Source of the DNA: Akkermansia muciniphila
GTDB taxonomy: Bacteria > Verrucomicrobiota > Verrucomicrobiia > Limisphaerales > UBA1100
DNA: 60,041 nucleotides
Direction: 5' to 3'
NCBI GenBank assembly: GCA_945903605.1
Contig: CAMDOH010000006.1
Location: forward strand, 1 to 60,041
In this document: positions 1-9,830 of the stretch, piece by piece
Numbering within the stretch: the first letter of the stretch is position 1
Layout: each line of letters begins with the position of its first letter
The notes under the pieces: model-generated
Told to the model about the DNA's origin: nothing
The model's database searches: none
The model's input: the letters and a program-made list of their open reading frames with translations, nothing else
Program-made: the position numbers and the translations under genes

Positions 1-1041
1 AAGTTCACGGTCATCCGCTCGCTTGTCGGCGCGCAGAATGATCACGATGCCTTCCAGTGTTACACCGGCCACAGCCGCACCGAGATTGCGCCGCCCGGCG
101 GTTGGGCGCCTTTCGGCGGTCTGGTCAGCAAAGTGCAGGGAGCGGTGAATCCCACCACGCCGCCCTTCGTGAGCCTCTGCTACGAATGCACGCACGGGCC
201 TTACAACGAACCGGGGCCGGGCATGGTACAAGTTGCTCACTCATCCTTTCGCCCAGTTGGGCCGGGCCGTGGCGATTTGAAATTGCAGGGCATTACCTAC
301 GACCGCCTCGCCGACCGCACTCGCCTGCTCGCGAGCATGGACAGGTTTCGTCGTGACGTGGATACGAGTGGGCAGATGCAGGGCGCTGACATTTTCACGC
401 AACAGGCGATGGGCGTGCTCACATCCTCGAAGCTGGCCGAGGCGCTCGATTTATCGAAAGAAGACCCGCGCGTCGCCGCACGCTACGGCAAGGGCGACGA
501 GGTGAAGCGCATTGACGAAAATGGTGCGCCGCGTGTCCCGCAAAGTTTTCTTGCCGCCCGCCGACTCGTCGAAGCTGGCGCGCGCGTGGTGACGGTCAAT
601 TACAGCAAGTGGGATTGGCACGGCGGGCCGGGCAACGACATCTTCACGCGCGAGCGCGAGGACTTCCCGATTTTCGATCAAGGAATCACCGCGCTCATCG
701 AAGACCTTCATCAGCGCGGTTTGGACAAAGACGTGACGGTGCTTGTGTGGGGCGAGTTCGGGCGCACGCCGCGCATCAGCGCGCAAGCCGGCCGCGACCA
801 CTGGCCGCGCGTGGCGATGGCGCTTCTGGCTGGCGGTGGGATGCGCAACGGCCAGGTGATCGGAGCGACCGACCGGCTCGGCGGCGAATGCACGGAACGC
901 CCCGTGCGCTTCGGCGATGTCTTCGCCACGCTCTATCAAAATCTCGGCCTTCCTGCCGACATGACCGTCACCGACTTGTCTGGACGCCCGCAGTATCTCG
1001 TGGAAAATGGGTGCGCGCCGATACGGGAGCTGGTGGGCTGA
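1..1041 (+). CDS. DUF1501 family protein, 5'-truncated by window edge
   Basis: Frame 1 is open from base 1; motifs [51 protein letters not shown] and C-terminal LSGRPQYLVENG match the complete DUF1501 paralogs in the window. Confidence 0.93.
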   Translation, partial: KFTVIRSLVGAQNDHDAFQCYTGHSRTEIAPPGGWAPFGGLVSKVQGAVNPTTPPFVSLCYECTHGPYNEPGPGMVQVAHSSFRPVGPGRGDLKLQGITYDRLADRTRLLASMDRFRRDVDTSGQMQGADIFTQQAMGVLTSSKLAEALDLSKEDPRVAARYGKGDEVKRIDENGAPRVPQSFLAARRLVEAGARVVTVNYSKWDWHGGPGNDIFTREREDFPIFDQGITALIEDLHQRGLDKDVTVLVWGEFGRTPRISAQAGRDHWPRVAMALLAGGGMRNGQVIGATDRLGGECTERPVRFGDVFATLYQNLGLPADMTVTDLSGRPQYLVENGCAPIRELVG

Positions 1042-1065
1042 TCGCTCGCGACGGAATTAAAACTC

Positions 1066-2412
1066 ATGCTGAAGATTTTCGGTTCCAATTCCGGCAAGTT
1101 GTGTGACGGACTTTCGCGCCGCGATTTCCTGCAAGTCGGCGCGCTGGGCATGGGCGGGCTGGCATTGCCGCAGTTGCTCGAGGCGCAGGCGCTCGCGGGC
1201 GTCGGCAAATCGCACAAGGCCGTCATCATGATTTACCTCGTCGGTGCGCCGCCGCATCAGGACATGTACGACCTGAAGATGGATGCGCCCAGCGAGATTC
1301 GCGGCCCGTTTCAGCCCATCAAAACGAACGTGCCCGGCATCGAGATCTGCGAGCATCTGCCGCGACTGGCGCGCATCATGGACAAGCTCGTGCCGCTGCG
1401 CTCGGTGCACGGCTCGCCCGATGGCGATCACGATTCCTTCATCTGCTACACCGGCCGCCACAAACGCACGCAACCGCCCGGTGGCTGGCCGGCCATCGGC
1501 TCGGTGGTGTCAAAATTTCAGGGCGCTGCAAATAAATTCGTGCCGCCCTTTGTGGGACTCGCGCCCAAAGCGGGTCATCCCCCGTATGGTTCGCCGGGAC
1601 TGCCCGGTTGCCTCGGCGTGCCGCACGGGGCCTTCCGTCCTGCGGGAGAGGGGATGAGCGACCTCAAATTGAACGAGATTTCATCGGATCGTTTTAGTGA
1701 TCGCAAGTCGCTGCTTCAATCCTTCGACCGCTTTCGTCGCGACGTGGACAACAGCCGGTCGATGGAAGGTCTCGATGCGTTTCAGCAACAGGCGCTGGGA
1801 CTGCTCACCTCCAGCCAGCTCGCCGAGGCGCTTGACCTCTCGAAGGAAGACGCGAAGGTGCGCGAGCGTTACGGCAAGGGCTTCACCCAAAACTACGGCG
1901 ATGGCGCCCCGCGCAACCTCGAACATTTTCTGATAGCCCGCCGCTTGGTCGAGGCCGGCGCGCGTGTGGTGACGCTCAATTTCGGACGCTGGGATTTTCA
2001 CTCGGACAATTTCAACGAAGCCAAGAACACGCACCTGCCGTACTTCGATCAGGGCGTGGCCACGCTGGTGCAGGATTTGCACGACCGCGGTTTGAGCAAG
2101 GACGTGGCCGTGGTTGCGTGGGGCGAATTCGGCCGCACGCCAAACATCAACAAAGAGGCCGGGCGCGATCACTGGCCGCAAGTGGGCGGCGGACTCATCG
2201 CCGGCGGCGGCTTTCGCACGGGACAAGTGATTGGCGCAACCGATCGAATCGGTGGCGAGATTGCCGAACGCCCCGTGCATTTCGGCGAGGTGTTCGCCTC
2301 GCTTTATCACCACCTCGGCATCGATCCGCACAAGACGACTTTCACCGACCACGCCGGCCGGCCGCACCCGCTCGTGGATTACCGCCACGAAGCGCTGAAG
2401 GAATTGGTGTGA
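1066..2412 (+). CDS. DUF1501 family protein with Tat-like N-terminus
   Basis: LSRRDFLQVGALGMGGLALPQLL signal; [31 protein letters not shown]. Confidence 0.94.
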   Translation: MLKIFGSNSGKLCDGLSRRDFLQVGALGMGGLALPQLLEAQALAGVGKSHKAVIMIYLVGAPPHQDMYDLKMDAPSEIRGPFQPIKTNVPGIEICEHLPRLARIMDKLVPLRSVHGSPDGDHDSFICYTGRHKRTQPPGGWPAIGSVVSKFQGAANKFVPPFVGLAPKAGHPPYGSPGLPGCLGVPHGAFRPAGEGMSDLKLNEISSDRFSDRKSLLQSFDRFRRDVDNSRSMEGLDAFQQQALGLLTSSQLAEALDLSKEDAKVRERYGKGFTQNYGDGAPRNLEHFLIARRLVEAGARVVTLNFGRWDFHSDNFNEAKNTHLPYFDQGVATLVQDLHDRGLSKDVAVVAWGEFGRTPNINKEAGRDHWPQVGGGLIAGGGFRTGQVIGATDRIGGEIAERPVHFGEVFASLYHHLGIDPHKTTFTDHAGRPHPLVDYRHEALKELV

Positions 2413-2488
2413 TGCGCTCAGTCTGAATTGATCGGCGAGAAAGGGTTTCCATTGGCCTCACCTTCAGGCACAGTGACAGCGCATCGTC

Positions 2489-3346
2489 ATGGCACTCTCC
2501 GACCAAACTAGTCTCCGGGTGGTTCTCTATGAAGGCAATGGCTCCGCAGCACTCGCCGCTGAAGATCGCTTTGCCGCGCTGAATCAATTGCTGGAACGCG
2601 GATTTGCCGTTACGCGGGCGAGCGGTCTGGGTGCAGTGGCTCCCGCCGATCGAACTTCGTTGCTCGTGCTCGGCCGTTTCGAAAATGGTCAGGCGCCGAA
2701 GGCGGATGCAGGCACCGACGGCACTCGCATCGAATTCCGTGATATCGCCGAACTAGACGCTGCAGCGATTGTGGAATCCGTTGAGCAGACGCGCGCGAAA
2801 ACGAACACCTTCCAACACGGCGAATGGAAGCCGTGGTTTCCGGTGATCGATTATGATCGCTGCACGAACTGCATGCAGTGTCTCTCCTTTTGTCTTTTCG
2901 GCGTGTACGGCGCGGACGGCGAAGGGAAAATTCAAGTTCAGAACAACGACAACTGCAAAACGAATTGCCCCGCCTGCAGCCGTGTTTGCCCCGAGGCGGC
3001 CATCATGTTTCCCAAGTACAAGGCCGGGCCGATCAACGGCGACGTGGTGCGCGATTCCGATCTGCAGAAGGAGAAGATGAAGGTGGACATCTCATCGCTG
3101 CTTGGCGGCGATGTGTACTCGCTGCTGCGCCAACGGAGCGATGATGCGAAGGCTAGATTCAGCAAGGAGCGAGACGATAAGAAGGCGCTTGCCGAACGGC
3201 AAAAGTGCCTGACCAAACTCGCGAAGGCTGGCGACATCCCCGTTGAAGTGCTGATGAGTCTGCCGTCCCCCGATGAAATTCTCCGCCGGGCTGGAGAGGC
3301 AAAAGCAAAGGCCGCTGCTGCTCTGTTGTTGCAGGCGAAGAATTGA
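2489..3346 (+). CDS. double 4Fe-4S cluster ferredoxin-type protein
   Basis: CTNCMQCLSFC (CX2CX2CX3C) and CKTNCPACSRVCP (CX3CX2CX3CP) motifs. Confidence 0.85.
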   Translation: MALSDQTSLRVVLYEGNGSAALAAEDRFAALNQLLERGFAVTRASGLGAVAPADRTSLLVLGRFENGQAPKADAGTDGTRIEFRDIAELDAAAIVESVEQTRAKTNTFQHGEWKPWFPVIDYDRCTNCMQCLSFCLFGVYGADGEGKIQVQNNDNCKTNCPACSRVCPEAAIMFPKYKAGPINGDVVRDSDLQKEKMKVDISSLLGGDVYSLLRQRSDDAKARFSKERDDKKALAERQKCLTKLAKAGDIPVEVLMSLPSPDEILRRAGEAKAKAAAALLLQAKN

Positions 3347-3347
3347 A

Positions 3348-4028
3348 ATGATCCGCCACATGAACGCCCTCACTTCCATCTCCGAGCTGTCCCGCCGCAA
3401 ATTTATCGGTCGTGCGGCGCTGGGCACGGCCTTCTCCGCTGTGCCCGGACTGTTTGCCGAAACACTCACCTCCACGCCACGGCAGACCGAAGGGCCGTTC
3501 TATCCGGACAAACTGCCGCTCGATACGGACAACGATCTGCTCATCCTCAACAACGCCGCGACACACGCGCTTGGCGAGGTGACCTATCTCAGCGGACGTA
3601 TCCTCGATGCTCGTGGAGAACCGATTCGCGGCGCGCTCGTCGAGATCTGGCAGTGCGACGCCAACGGCGCGTATCTACACACACGCAGCGGCAACGCGGC
3701 CAAACGCGACGGAAATTTTCAGGGCTTCGGCCGCTTCATCACCGGTTCGACTGGCGAATATCTGTTCCGAACCATCAAGCCCGTGCCATATCCTGGCCGC
3801 ACGCCGCACATCCATCTCAAAGTTCGGCGCGGCGGCAAGGATTTACTCACCACGCAATGTTATGTAAAGGGGCACGAGGGCAATGAAAAGGACGGCATCT
3901 GGAAGAGCGTCAAAGACGAGAAGGCGCGCGCGGCCATCACGATTGATTTTGCGCCGATCAAAGGCGCGAAGGCCGGCGAGTTGGCTGCCAAGTTTGATGT
4001 CGTTCTTGGCTTCACTCCGGAAGGCTGA
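3348..4028 (+). CDS. intradiol ring-cleavage dioxygenase-like protein, Tat-type N-terminus
   Basis: SRRKFIGRAALG signal; RQTEGPFYP; IWQCDANGAY; PYPGRTPHIHL supplying the Tyr/Tyr/His/His iron-ligand pattern. Confidence 0.88.
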   Translation: MIRHMNALTSISELSRRKFIGRAALGTAFSAVPGLFAETLTSTPRQTEGPFYPDKLPLDTDNDLLILNNAATHALGEVTYLSGRILDARGEPIRGALVEIWQCDANGAYLHTRSGNAAKRDGNFQGFGRFITGSTGEYLFRTIKPVPYPGRTPHIHLKVRRGGKDLLTTQCYVKGHEGNEKDGIWKSVKDEKARAAITIDFAPIKGAKAGELAAKFDVVLGFTPEG

Positions 4029-4126
4029 CGCTCCTTGCGTGGCCAGACTTTGTTGAAACAAATTCTCGACCGTTGCGTCTGATTCCCTAATACTGCGGCC
4101 TTGCCAGTCATCATCGCAGAATAAAT

Positions 4127-5884
4127 ATGATTTCACAGAGCATTCCACTGGTAATCCCGCGGCCTGTCCCGAAGCAGATTTTCCGACCGCCCAAGAAAAA
4201 CATTCCGCAGACGGAAATTCAGCGGAACTTTATTTTAAACGCCGTGCGGAATTACGTTGCCGAGTTCAATCCGGTGCCGCCGATGCCGATGGAGGATCTG
4301 AAAGTACTCGCCGACCAGCTCATTGCCACACTCAAGCTCGATCCCATTTATCGCGATTACATTGGCGTCCTTCTCAACAACGAAATGTGGCGCGAGACGC
4401 TTGCCACCATTCCTTACGAACGCCGCCTGTTGCTACTGCCCAAATGTCTGCGAGTGGAAAGCAAATGTCCGGCGCCCTTCGATGAGTTTGGTCTGCTATG
4501 CAAACAGTGCGGACTTTGCACCATTCAAGATCTGCAAGGTGAGGCCGAACGACTGGGCTATCCGGTGCTCGTTGCCGAAGGATCAGCCATCGTGATGAGC
4601 CTCATTCAGACCGGCAAAATCGAAGCGATCGTCGGCGTGAGTTGCCTTTCAGTTTTGGAACGCGCCTTTCCGTACATGGAAGCGGCTGCTATTCCCGGCG
4701 TGGCCATACCGCTCCTGCAGGACGACTGCATGGATACCAACGTGGACATCGATTGGGTGTGGGACTACATCCACTTGACCAGCGACGACAAAACCCGGCG
4801 GCTGGATCTGGCGGCGTTGCGCGAAGAAGTCGATTCGTGGTTCACGACGGAATCGCTGGGGGAAATTCTGGGCGCTGCCGAAGGCGAGACGGAACGGATC
4901 GCGTCTGAATGGCTCTCTCGTGCCGGGAAACGCTGGCGTCCCTTTCTCACCGTGGCGGCATTCAAAGCACTGCGCGATTCCACAGACGCCCCGTTGCCGG
5001 AGGATTTGAAGAAGATCGCCGTGGCCATCGAGTGCTTCCACAAAGCATCGCTCATCCATGATGACATCGAAGACAACGATGCGGTGCGATATGGAGAAAA
5101 AACATTGCACGAAGAATACGGCGTTGCCATCGCGCTCAACGTCGGCGATTTGCTCATCGGCGAGGGCTATCGACTCATTGGCGATTCATCCATTTCTGCA
5201 GAACAAAAGACCGCGATGCTGACCGTCGCCGCCGAAGGCCAGCGGCTCCTTTGTCGAGGACAAGGCGCTGAACTCGTTTGGGCACGCCGCCCTTCACCGC
5301 TGAGTTCGCTGCAAGTGCTCGATATTTTCCGCAAGAAAACTGCGCCCGCCTTCGAAGTCGCACTGCAACTCGGCGCGATTTATGCCGGCACCGCGAAGCA
5401 CGAAGAAGTTTCAGAAGTCATCGCCGCGTACAGCGAGGCCCTCGGCATCGCCTACCAAATCCGCGACGACTTGAGCGATCTGGGAACTGGAGGCGATACG
5501 AATGACATCGCAGGGCTGCGGCCGAGCCTGCTGCTTGCCGTCGCTCACGAACGCGCGAATGACGAGACGAAGAAAAATATCCTCCATGCGCTCTGGCACC
5601 GGCAATCGACAGCCGGAGTGAACGCCGAACAGATCGAGGCCATTTATGTTGAGCTAAAAGCCGACGATCGTGCCCGCACGTTGCTTGAAACTTACAAAGA
5701 AGAGGCCATCCGCTCACTGCGCGACCTTGAAAATGCGAACCTGAAAGGACTGCTCCGGCGCGTGCTGGGCAAGATTTTCAACGACACAGAAATCAAAGGC
5801 TGGTGCAAAGAATTCGAGCAGAAGAATGGGATTGAGCGTTCGGCCGCTCCCGTCGCTGCGTCTGAACCGGCCATCGAAACGTAA
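4127..5884 (+). CDS. fusion: DUF116-like Cys-rich N-terminal domain plus trans-polyprenyl diphosphate synthase
   Basis: N-terminal CPAPFDEFGLLCKQCGLC and GVSCLSVL; C-terminal GKRWRPFL, HDDIEDND (first DDxxD) and QIRDDLSDL (second Asp-rich motif). Confidence 0.87.
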   Translation: MISQSIPLVIPRPVPKQIFRPPKKNIPQTEIQRNFILNAVRNYVAEFNPVPPMPMEDLKVLADQLIATLKLDPIYRDYIGVLLNNEMWRETLATIPYERRLLLLPKCLRVESKCPAPFDEFGLLCKQCGLCTIQDLQGEAERLGYPVLVAEGSAIVMSLIQTGKIEAIVGVSCLSVLERAFPYMEAAAIPGVAIPLLQDDCMDTNVDIDWVWDYIHLTSDDKTRRLDLAALREEVDSWFTTESLGEILGAAEGETERIASEWLSRAGKRWRPFLTVAAFKALRDSTDAPLPEDLKKIAVAIECFHKASLIHDDIEDNDAVRYGEKTLHEEYGVAIALNVGDLLIGEGYRLIGDSSISAEQKTAMLTVAAEGQRLLCRGQGAELVWARRPSPLSSLQVLDIFRKKTAPAFEVALQLGAIYAGTAKHEEVSEVIAAYSEALGIAYQIRDDLSDLGTGGDTNDIAGLRPSLLLAVAHERANDETKKNILHALWHRQSTAGVNAEQIEAIYVELKADDRARTLLETYKEEAIRSLRDLENANLKGLLRRVLGKIFNDTEIKGWCKEFEQKNGIERSAAPVAASEPAIET

Positions 5885-5905
5885 ATTCGCCGGGTTCGTC
5901 AGGAC

Positions 5906-6790
5906 ATGAGCGTTCGGCTCCAGATGCTTCAAGTGGCACGGCTCGCCGGGCGGTCACTCGGCGATTCGTCCGAATTGGTCCGCGACTTTTTCCGCAGCCA
6001 GCTCTCGCCTGAAGGCGCCGGGTTCGATCGCGCAGGTCGCCCGGATCTGTACTACACCGTTTTCGCTTTGAACGGCTTCACCGCATTGCAAATGGAATTG
6101 CCGACGTCGCGAACCGAATCGTGGCTGCGCAGTTTCAACGATGGTGCTGGCTTGGATCTTGTCCATTTGAGTTCGCTGGCGCGTTGCTGGACTGCCATCG
6201 AGAGGAAACTGCCGTCGGATCTCGCCAAGAAATTGCTGGCGCGCATCGAAACTTTTCGCAAGCCCGACGGCGGTTACGATGTGAATCCTAAAAACCCGCA
6301 CGGCACGGCGTACGGAGCTTTTCTCGCTTTGGGCGCCTATCAGGACTTCGGCAAACTACCCCCGAAACCACTGAGCATCGTGCAAAGTTTGAAGCGGCTG
6401 GAGTCGGCTGATCATGCTTGGAACAACGCGCCGGGAATGCCAGTCGGCTCGACGAATCCCACGGCGGGCGCAGTCACGTTGCTGCGCCAGCTTCACTTGC
6501 CCGTCAATGATGCCGTCGGCCATTGGTTGCTTGCGCAGTTGCATCCGCAAGGCGGGTTCCTGGCTGTTCCCGGCGCACCGATGCCCGACTTGCTTTCCAC
6601 GGCGACAGCGTTGCATGCACTTTCGACACTTGAATTGCGACTCTCCGCCGAAGCACGCGAACGCTGTCTCGATTTTGTGGATTCGTTGTGGAGCGCGAAA
6701 GGCGGCTTTCACGGCCACTGGGCCGATGATCATCTGGATGCCGAATACACCTTCTACGGATTACTGGCGCTCGGCCATCTGAGTGTCTGA
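5906..6790 (+). CDS. prenyltransferase/squalene-oxidase-repeat (alpha-alpha toroid) protein
   Basis: Repeated GG-aromatic repeats (DGGYDVNPKNPHGTAYGAFLALGAY; QGGFLAVPGAPMPDLLSTATALHAL; KGGFHGHWADDHLDAEYTFYGLLALGHL). Confidence 0.78.
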   Translation: MSVRLQMLQVARLAGRSLGDSSELVRDFFRSQLSPEGAGFDRAGRPDLYYTVFALNGFTALQMELPTSRTESWLRSFNDGAGLDLVHLSSLARCWTAIERKLPSDLAKKLLARIETFRKPDGGYDVNPKNPHGTAYGAFLALGAYQDFGKLPPKPLSIVQSLKRLESADHAWNNAPGMPVGSTNPTAGAVTLLRQLHLPVNDAVGHWLLAQLHPQGGFLAVPGAPMPDLLSTATALHALSTLELRLSAEARERCLDFVDSLWSAKGGFHGHWADDHLDAEYTFYGLLALGHLSV

Positions 6791-8263
6791 ATGGCTCAAC
6801 ATCCACAGACCGGCCATGGTGAATGCGCCGTTCAAGATCAACAGCTCGAAACCGAAGACGTAGCCGTTGAGCCACGCCTTTGAATTCGCATCGAGCGCCC
6901 AGCAAATCAGCGGCGACGCGAGGCACACCATTGGCACGCCGCGAGCGCGGACTTGCCACTTCGTAAACAGACCCACGGCGAATAAGCCCAAGAGTGGCCC
7001 ATACGTGTAGCCGGCCATTTTCAACACAAGATCAATGACGGCGGCGTTGTTGAGCGCGCGAAATCCGAGGATGACCAATAGGAGGATGCCGGCAAATGCG
7101 AGATGAACCGAGTGCCTAAGATTCGTTTTCTGTTCGTCCGTCATACCAACTTTGGATTCCATCCCTGCGATATCGACCAGAAATGAGGTCGTAAGCGTGG
7201 TGAGCACTGAATCGGCACTGTTAAACGTCGCCGCTGTGAGGCCCAAAATAAAAACCAGAGAGGCGAACATCCCGAGATGTCCCAGAGCGAGCGTGGGGAA
7301 AAGGAGATCTGTCTTTTCTGGCAGCGCAATCCCTTTCACCGCTGCATAGTGATAAAGCAACGCGCCGAGGGCGAGGAAGCACGCATTCACCACCACGGCG
7401 ATCAGGCTGAAGAGACAGATGTTTTTCTGGGCATCGCGCAGCGAGCGGCAAGCGAGATTTTTCTGCATCGAGTTTTGATCCAACCCCGTCATCACGATGG
7501 CGATGAAGGTGCCGCTGAGCAGTTGCCTCCAAAAGTTTTTGGGTGAAGCCCAATCATCCACGAACCAGTCGGAGTGTGGGCTTTGTCTCACCGTCTCCAA
7601 CATGCCGCCTAGGCCCAGTCCGAGTTCGTGTCCGATTGCGATGAGTGAAAGCACCACGCCGAGAACAAGGAAGCCGGATTGAAAAAGATCCGTCCACACG
7701 AGCGTTTTGAGTCCGCCCTTGTAAGTGTAGATCAGAATGAGAGTGATAATGCCCGAGACCGTGACCCAAAATGGAACACCCCATTGATCGAAGATGAACG
7801 CTTGAATCACATTCGCCGCCAGATAGAGCCGCGCAGCGGCACCCAGCATTCGTGAGAGCAGGAAAAATGCGGAGCCGGTTTTTTGTGCAGGCGCGCCAAA
7901 CCGCGTGCCGAGGTAGCTGTAAATGCTGGTGAGCTGAAGTCGGTAATAGAGCGGCAGCAGAACTCCAGCGATGACCCAGTAGCCGATCGCGTAGCCGAAG
8001 ACGATTGGCAGATAGGTGAATTGGTTTTTCCCCACTGCACCGGGGACCGAGAGAAAAGTGACGCCAGACAGTGAATCCCCGATAAGGCCGATGGCCACGG
8101 CGAGCCACGGAGCGGATTTGTTGGCGAGGAAATAGCTCTGATTCGTCGCGCCTCGGCTGGTGTACCAAGCAATGGCCAGCAGCGCGGTAAAATAACCGGC
8201 GATGCAAATTAATATTCCGGCGGATGAGATGCTGGCTTCGGCAAGCACGGCGTGGATACTCAC
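6761..8263 (-). CDS. sodium:solute symporter (SSS) family transporter
   Basis: Hydrophobic about 13-TM protein; N-terminal AIAWYTSRGATNQSYFLANKSAPWLAVAIGLIGDSLSGVTFLSVPG typical of SSS. Confidence 0.9.
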   Translation of the reverse strand: MSIHAVLAEASISSAGILICIAGYFTALLAIAWYTSRGATNQSYFLANKSAPWLAVAIGLIGDSLSGVTFLSVPGAVGKNQFTYLPIVFGYAIGYWVIAGVLLPLYYRLQLTSIYSYLGTRFGAPAQKTGSAFFLLSRMLGAAARLYLAANVIQAFIFDQWGVPFWVTVSGIITLILIYTYKGGLKTLVWTDLFQSGFLVLGVVLSLIAIGHELGLGLGGMLETVRQSPHSDWFVDDWASPKNFWRQLLSGTFIAIVMTGLDQNSMQKNLACRSLRDAQKNICLFSLIAVVVNACFLALGALLYHYAAVKGIALPEKTDLLFPTLALGHLGMFASLVFILGLTAATFNSADSVLTTLTTSFLVDIAGMESKVGMTDEQKTNLRHSVHLAFAGILLLVILGFRALNNAAVIDLVLKMAGYTYGPLLGLFAVGLFTKWQVRARGVPMVCLASPLICWALDANSKAWLNGYVFGFELLILNGAFTMAGLWMLSHSDTQMAERQ

Positions 8264-8376
8264 CCAGATGTTATGGCATGAACCAGTGGAAACGATTCTC
8301 TCAAAGCCAAGATTCTGAATTGACCCGAACCCATGATTGGCACACGCTCAAAGCTCAGTCTTAAACGAATTAATTC

Positions 8377-9732
8377 ATGAGCACCCTCAACCTGAACTCC
8401 ACCGACCGTCGCACTTTCATCAAGCAAGCTTCCACGGCAACGGCTGCTGTGGCAGCGGCCAATTTGCTCAAAGTGCCTGTCTACGGCCAGAATCAAGCGC
8501 CTTCAGCAAATGTTGTCGGCGCGAACAACAAGATCGTGCTCGGCCACATCGGCGTCGGCGGACAAGGCATGGCACACGTCACGCAAATGAAGCCCAAGCA
8601 CGGCGATAACAACACCGTCTCGGCGGCCGTCTGCGACGTCTCGAAGCATCGCACCGCTGCTGCCGCCAATTCGATCGGCGAGAAATGCGCTCAGATTGCC
8701 GACTACGAAAAAATGCTCGAGCGAAAGGATATCGACGCGATCGTCTGCGCCACCGTTGATCACTGGCACACCAAAGTGTCGGTGGCCGCATTGGAGGCGG
8801 GCAAGCATGTGTACGTTGAAAAGCCGATGACCCGTTACTTGGGCGAGGCGTTCGAGATTTACGACACGGTCAAACGCACTGGAAAGATTTTACAAGTCGG
8901 CTCGCAAGGCTGTTCAGATCTGAAATGGCACAAGGCAGCGTCGCTGATTCGTGAAGGCCGCATCGGACACGTCGTCATGGCGCAAGGCTCGTACATGCGC
9001 AACTCCCCTAAGGGCGAGTGGAACTACGGCATCCAGCCTTGGGCCACCGCCGAGGACATCGAGTGGAAGAAATGGATGGGCCACGTCTCGAAGAAAATCG
9101 CCTTTAACGCGGATCATTATTTCCGTTGGCGAAAATATTATCCCTACTGCGCAGGGCTTCTCGGCGATTTGTTTCCTCACAAACTGCATCCGTACATGCT
9201 CGCCACCGGCAACCCTGAATTCCCGACTCGTGTCGCCAGCGTGGGCAACAAAAAGGTTCGCACTGACCAGCTCACTCCGGGCACTCCCGAGCGCGACGTG
9301 ACGGAGATCGCGCAGATCATCGCTGAATTCCCCAGCGGCATGGTGTTGCACGCCACCTCCAGCACGGTGAACGAAGTCGGCACTCAAGAGATGATCCGCG
9401 GCCACAAAGCCACGCTCACCATGGCTGGCAACAAAGTACAGCTCGATCCCGCACGGCCATTCGCCGAGGAAATCGATCCGTACACCAGTGAGGCGTTCCC
9501 CGGCGAAGGGTTGCCGCCGCATCACAAGAATTGGTTCGATTCCATTCGCAGCAACAAACAACCCAATGCTGGCATTGATCTCGCGATTAAAGTTCAGACA
9601 GTCATCTCGCTGGCGGAAATGTCCGAGCGCTTGAGCATGATGTGCCTCTTCGACGCGAAGACTCGCAAGATCACTACGGGCGACGGGCGTGAAATCAAAC
9701 CGCTGACCTACGGATCCACTGAACTGTCCTGA
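8377..9732 (+). CDS. Gfo/Idh/MocA family oxidoreductase, Tat-like N-terminus
   Basis: DRRTFIKQAS; ATVDHWHTKVSVAALEAGKHVYVEKPMTRYLGEA. Confidence 0.93.
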   Translation: MSTLNLNSTDRRTFIKQASTATAAVAAANLLKVPVYGQNQAPSANVVGANNKIVLGHIGVGGQGMAHVTQMKPKHGDNNTVSAAVCDVSKHRTAAAANSIGEKCAQIADYEKMLERKDIDAIVCATVDHWHTKVSVAALEAGKHVYVEKPMTRYLGEAFEIYDTVKRTGKILQVGSQGCSDLKWHKAASLIREGRIGHVVMAQGSYMRNSPKGEWNYGIQPWATAEDIEWKKWMGHVSKKIAFNADHYFRWRKYYPYCAGLLGDLFPHKLHPYMLATGNPEFPTRVASVGNKKVRTDQLTPGTPERDVTEIAQIIAEFPSGMVLHATSSTVNEVGTQEMIRGHKATLTMAGNKVQLDPARPFAEEIDPYTSEAFPGEGLPPHHKNWFDSIRSNKQPNAGIDLAIKVQTVISLAEMSERLSMMCLFDAKTRKITTGDGREIKPLTYGSTELS

Positions 9733-9752
9733 TCCGGAACAAATCTTCACAC

Positions 9753-9782
9753 GAGCGGCGGCCCATTGGCCGCCGCTCTTTT
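9753..9782 (+). terminator. Rho-independent terminator
   Basis: Perfect 11-bp stem GAGCGGCGGCC-CATT-GGCCGCCGCTC followed by TTTT, just after the oxidoreductase stop. Confidence 0.9.
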
Positions 9783-9830
9783 GCTTTCTACCCTTTGCTT
9801 TCGTGCGACGCTCTGCAGCATACTGGCCCG

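Noticed and set aside
3348-4028. Intradiol dioxygenase as part of an aromatic degradation operon
   Set aside because: No muconate cycloisomerase, decarboxylase or other beta-ketoadipate genes nearby
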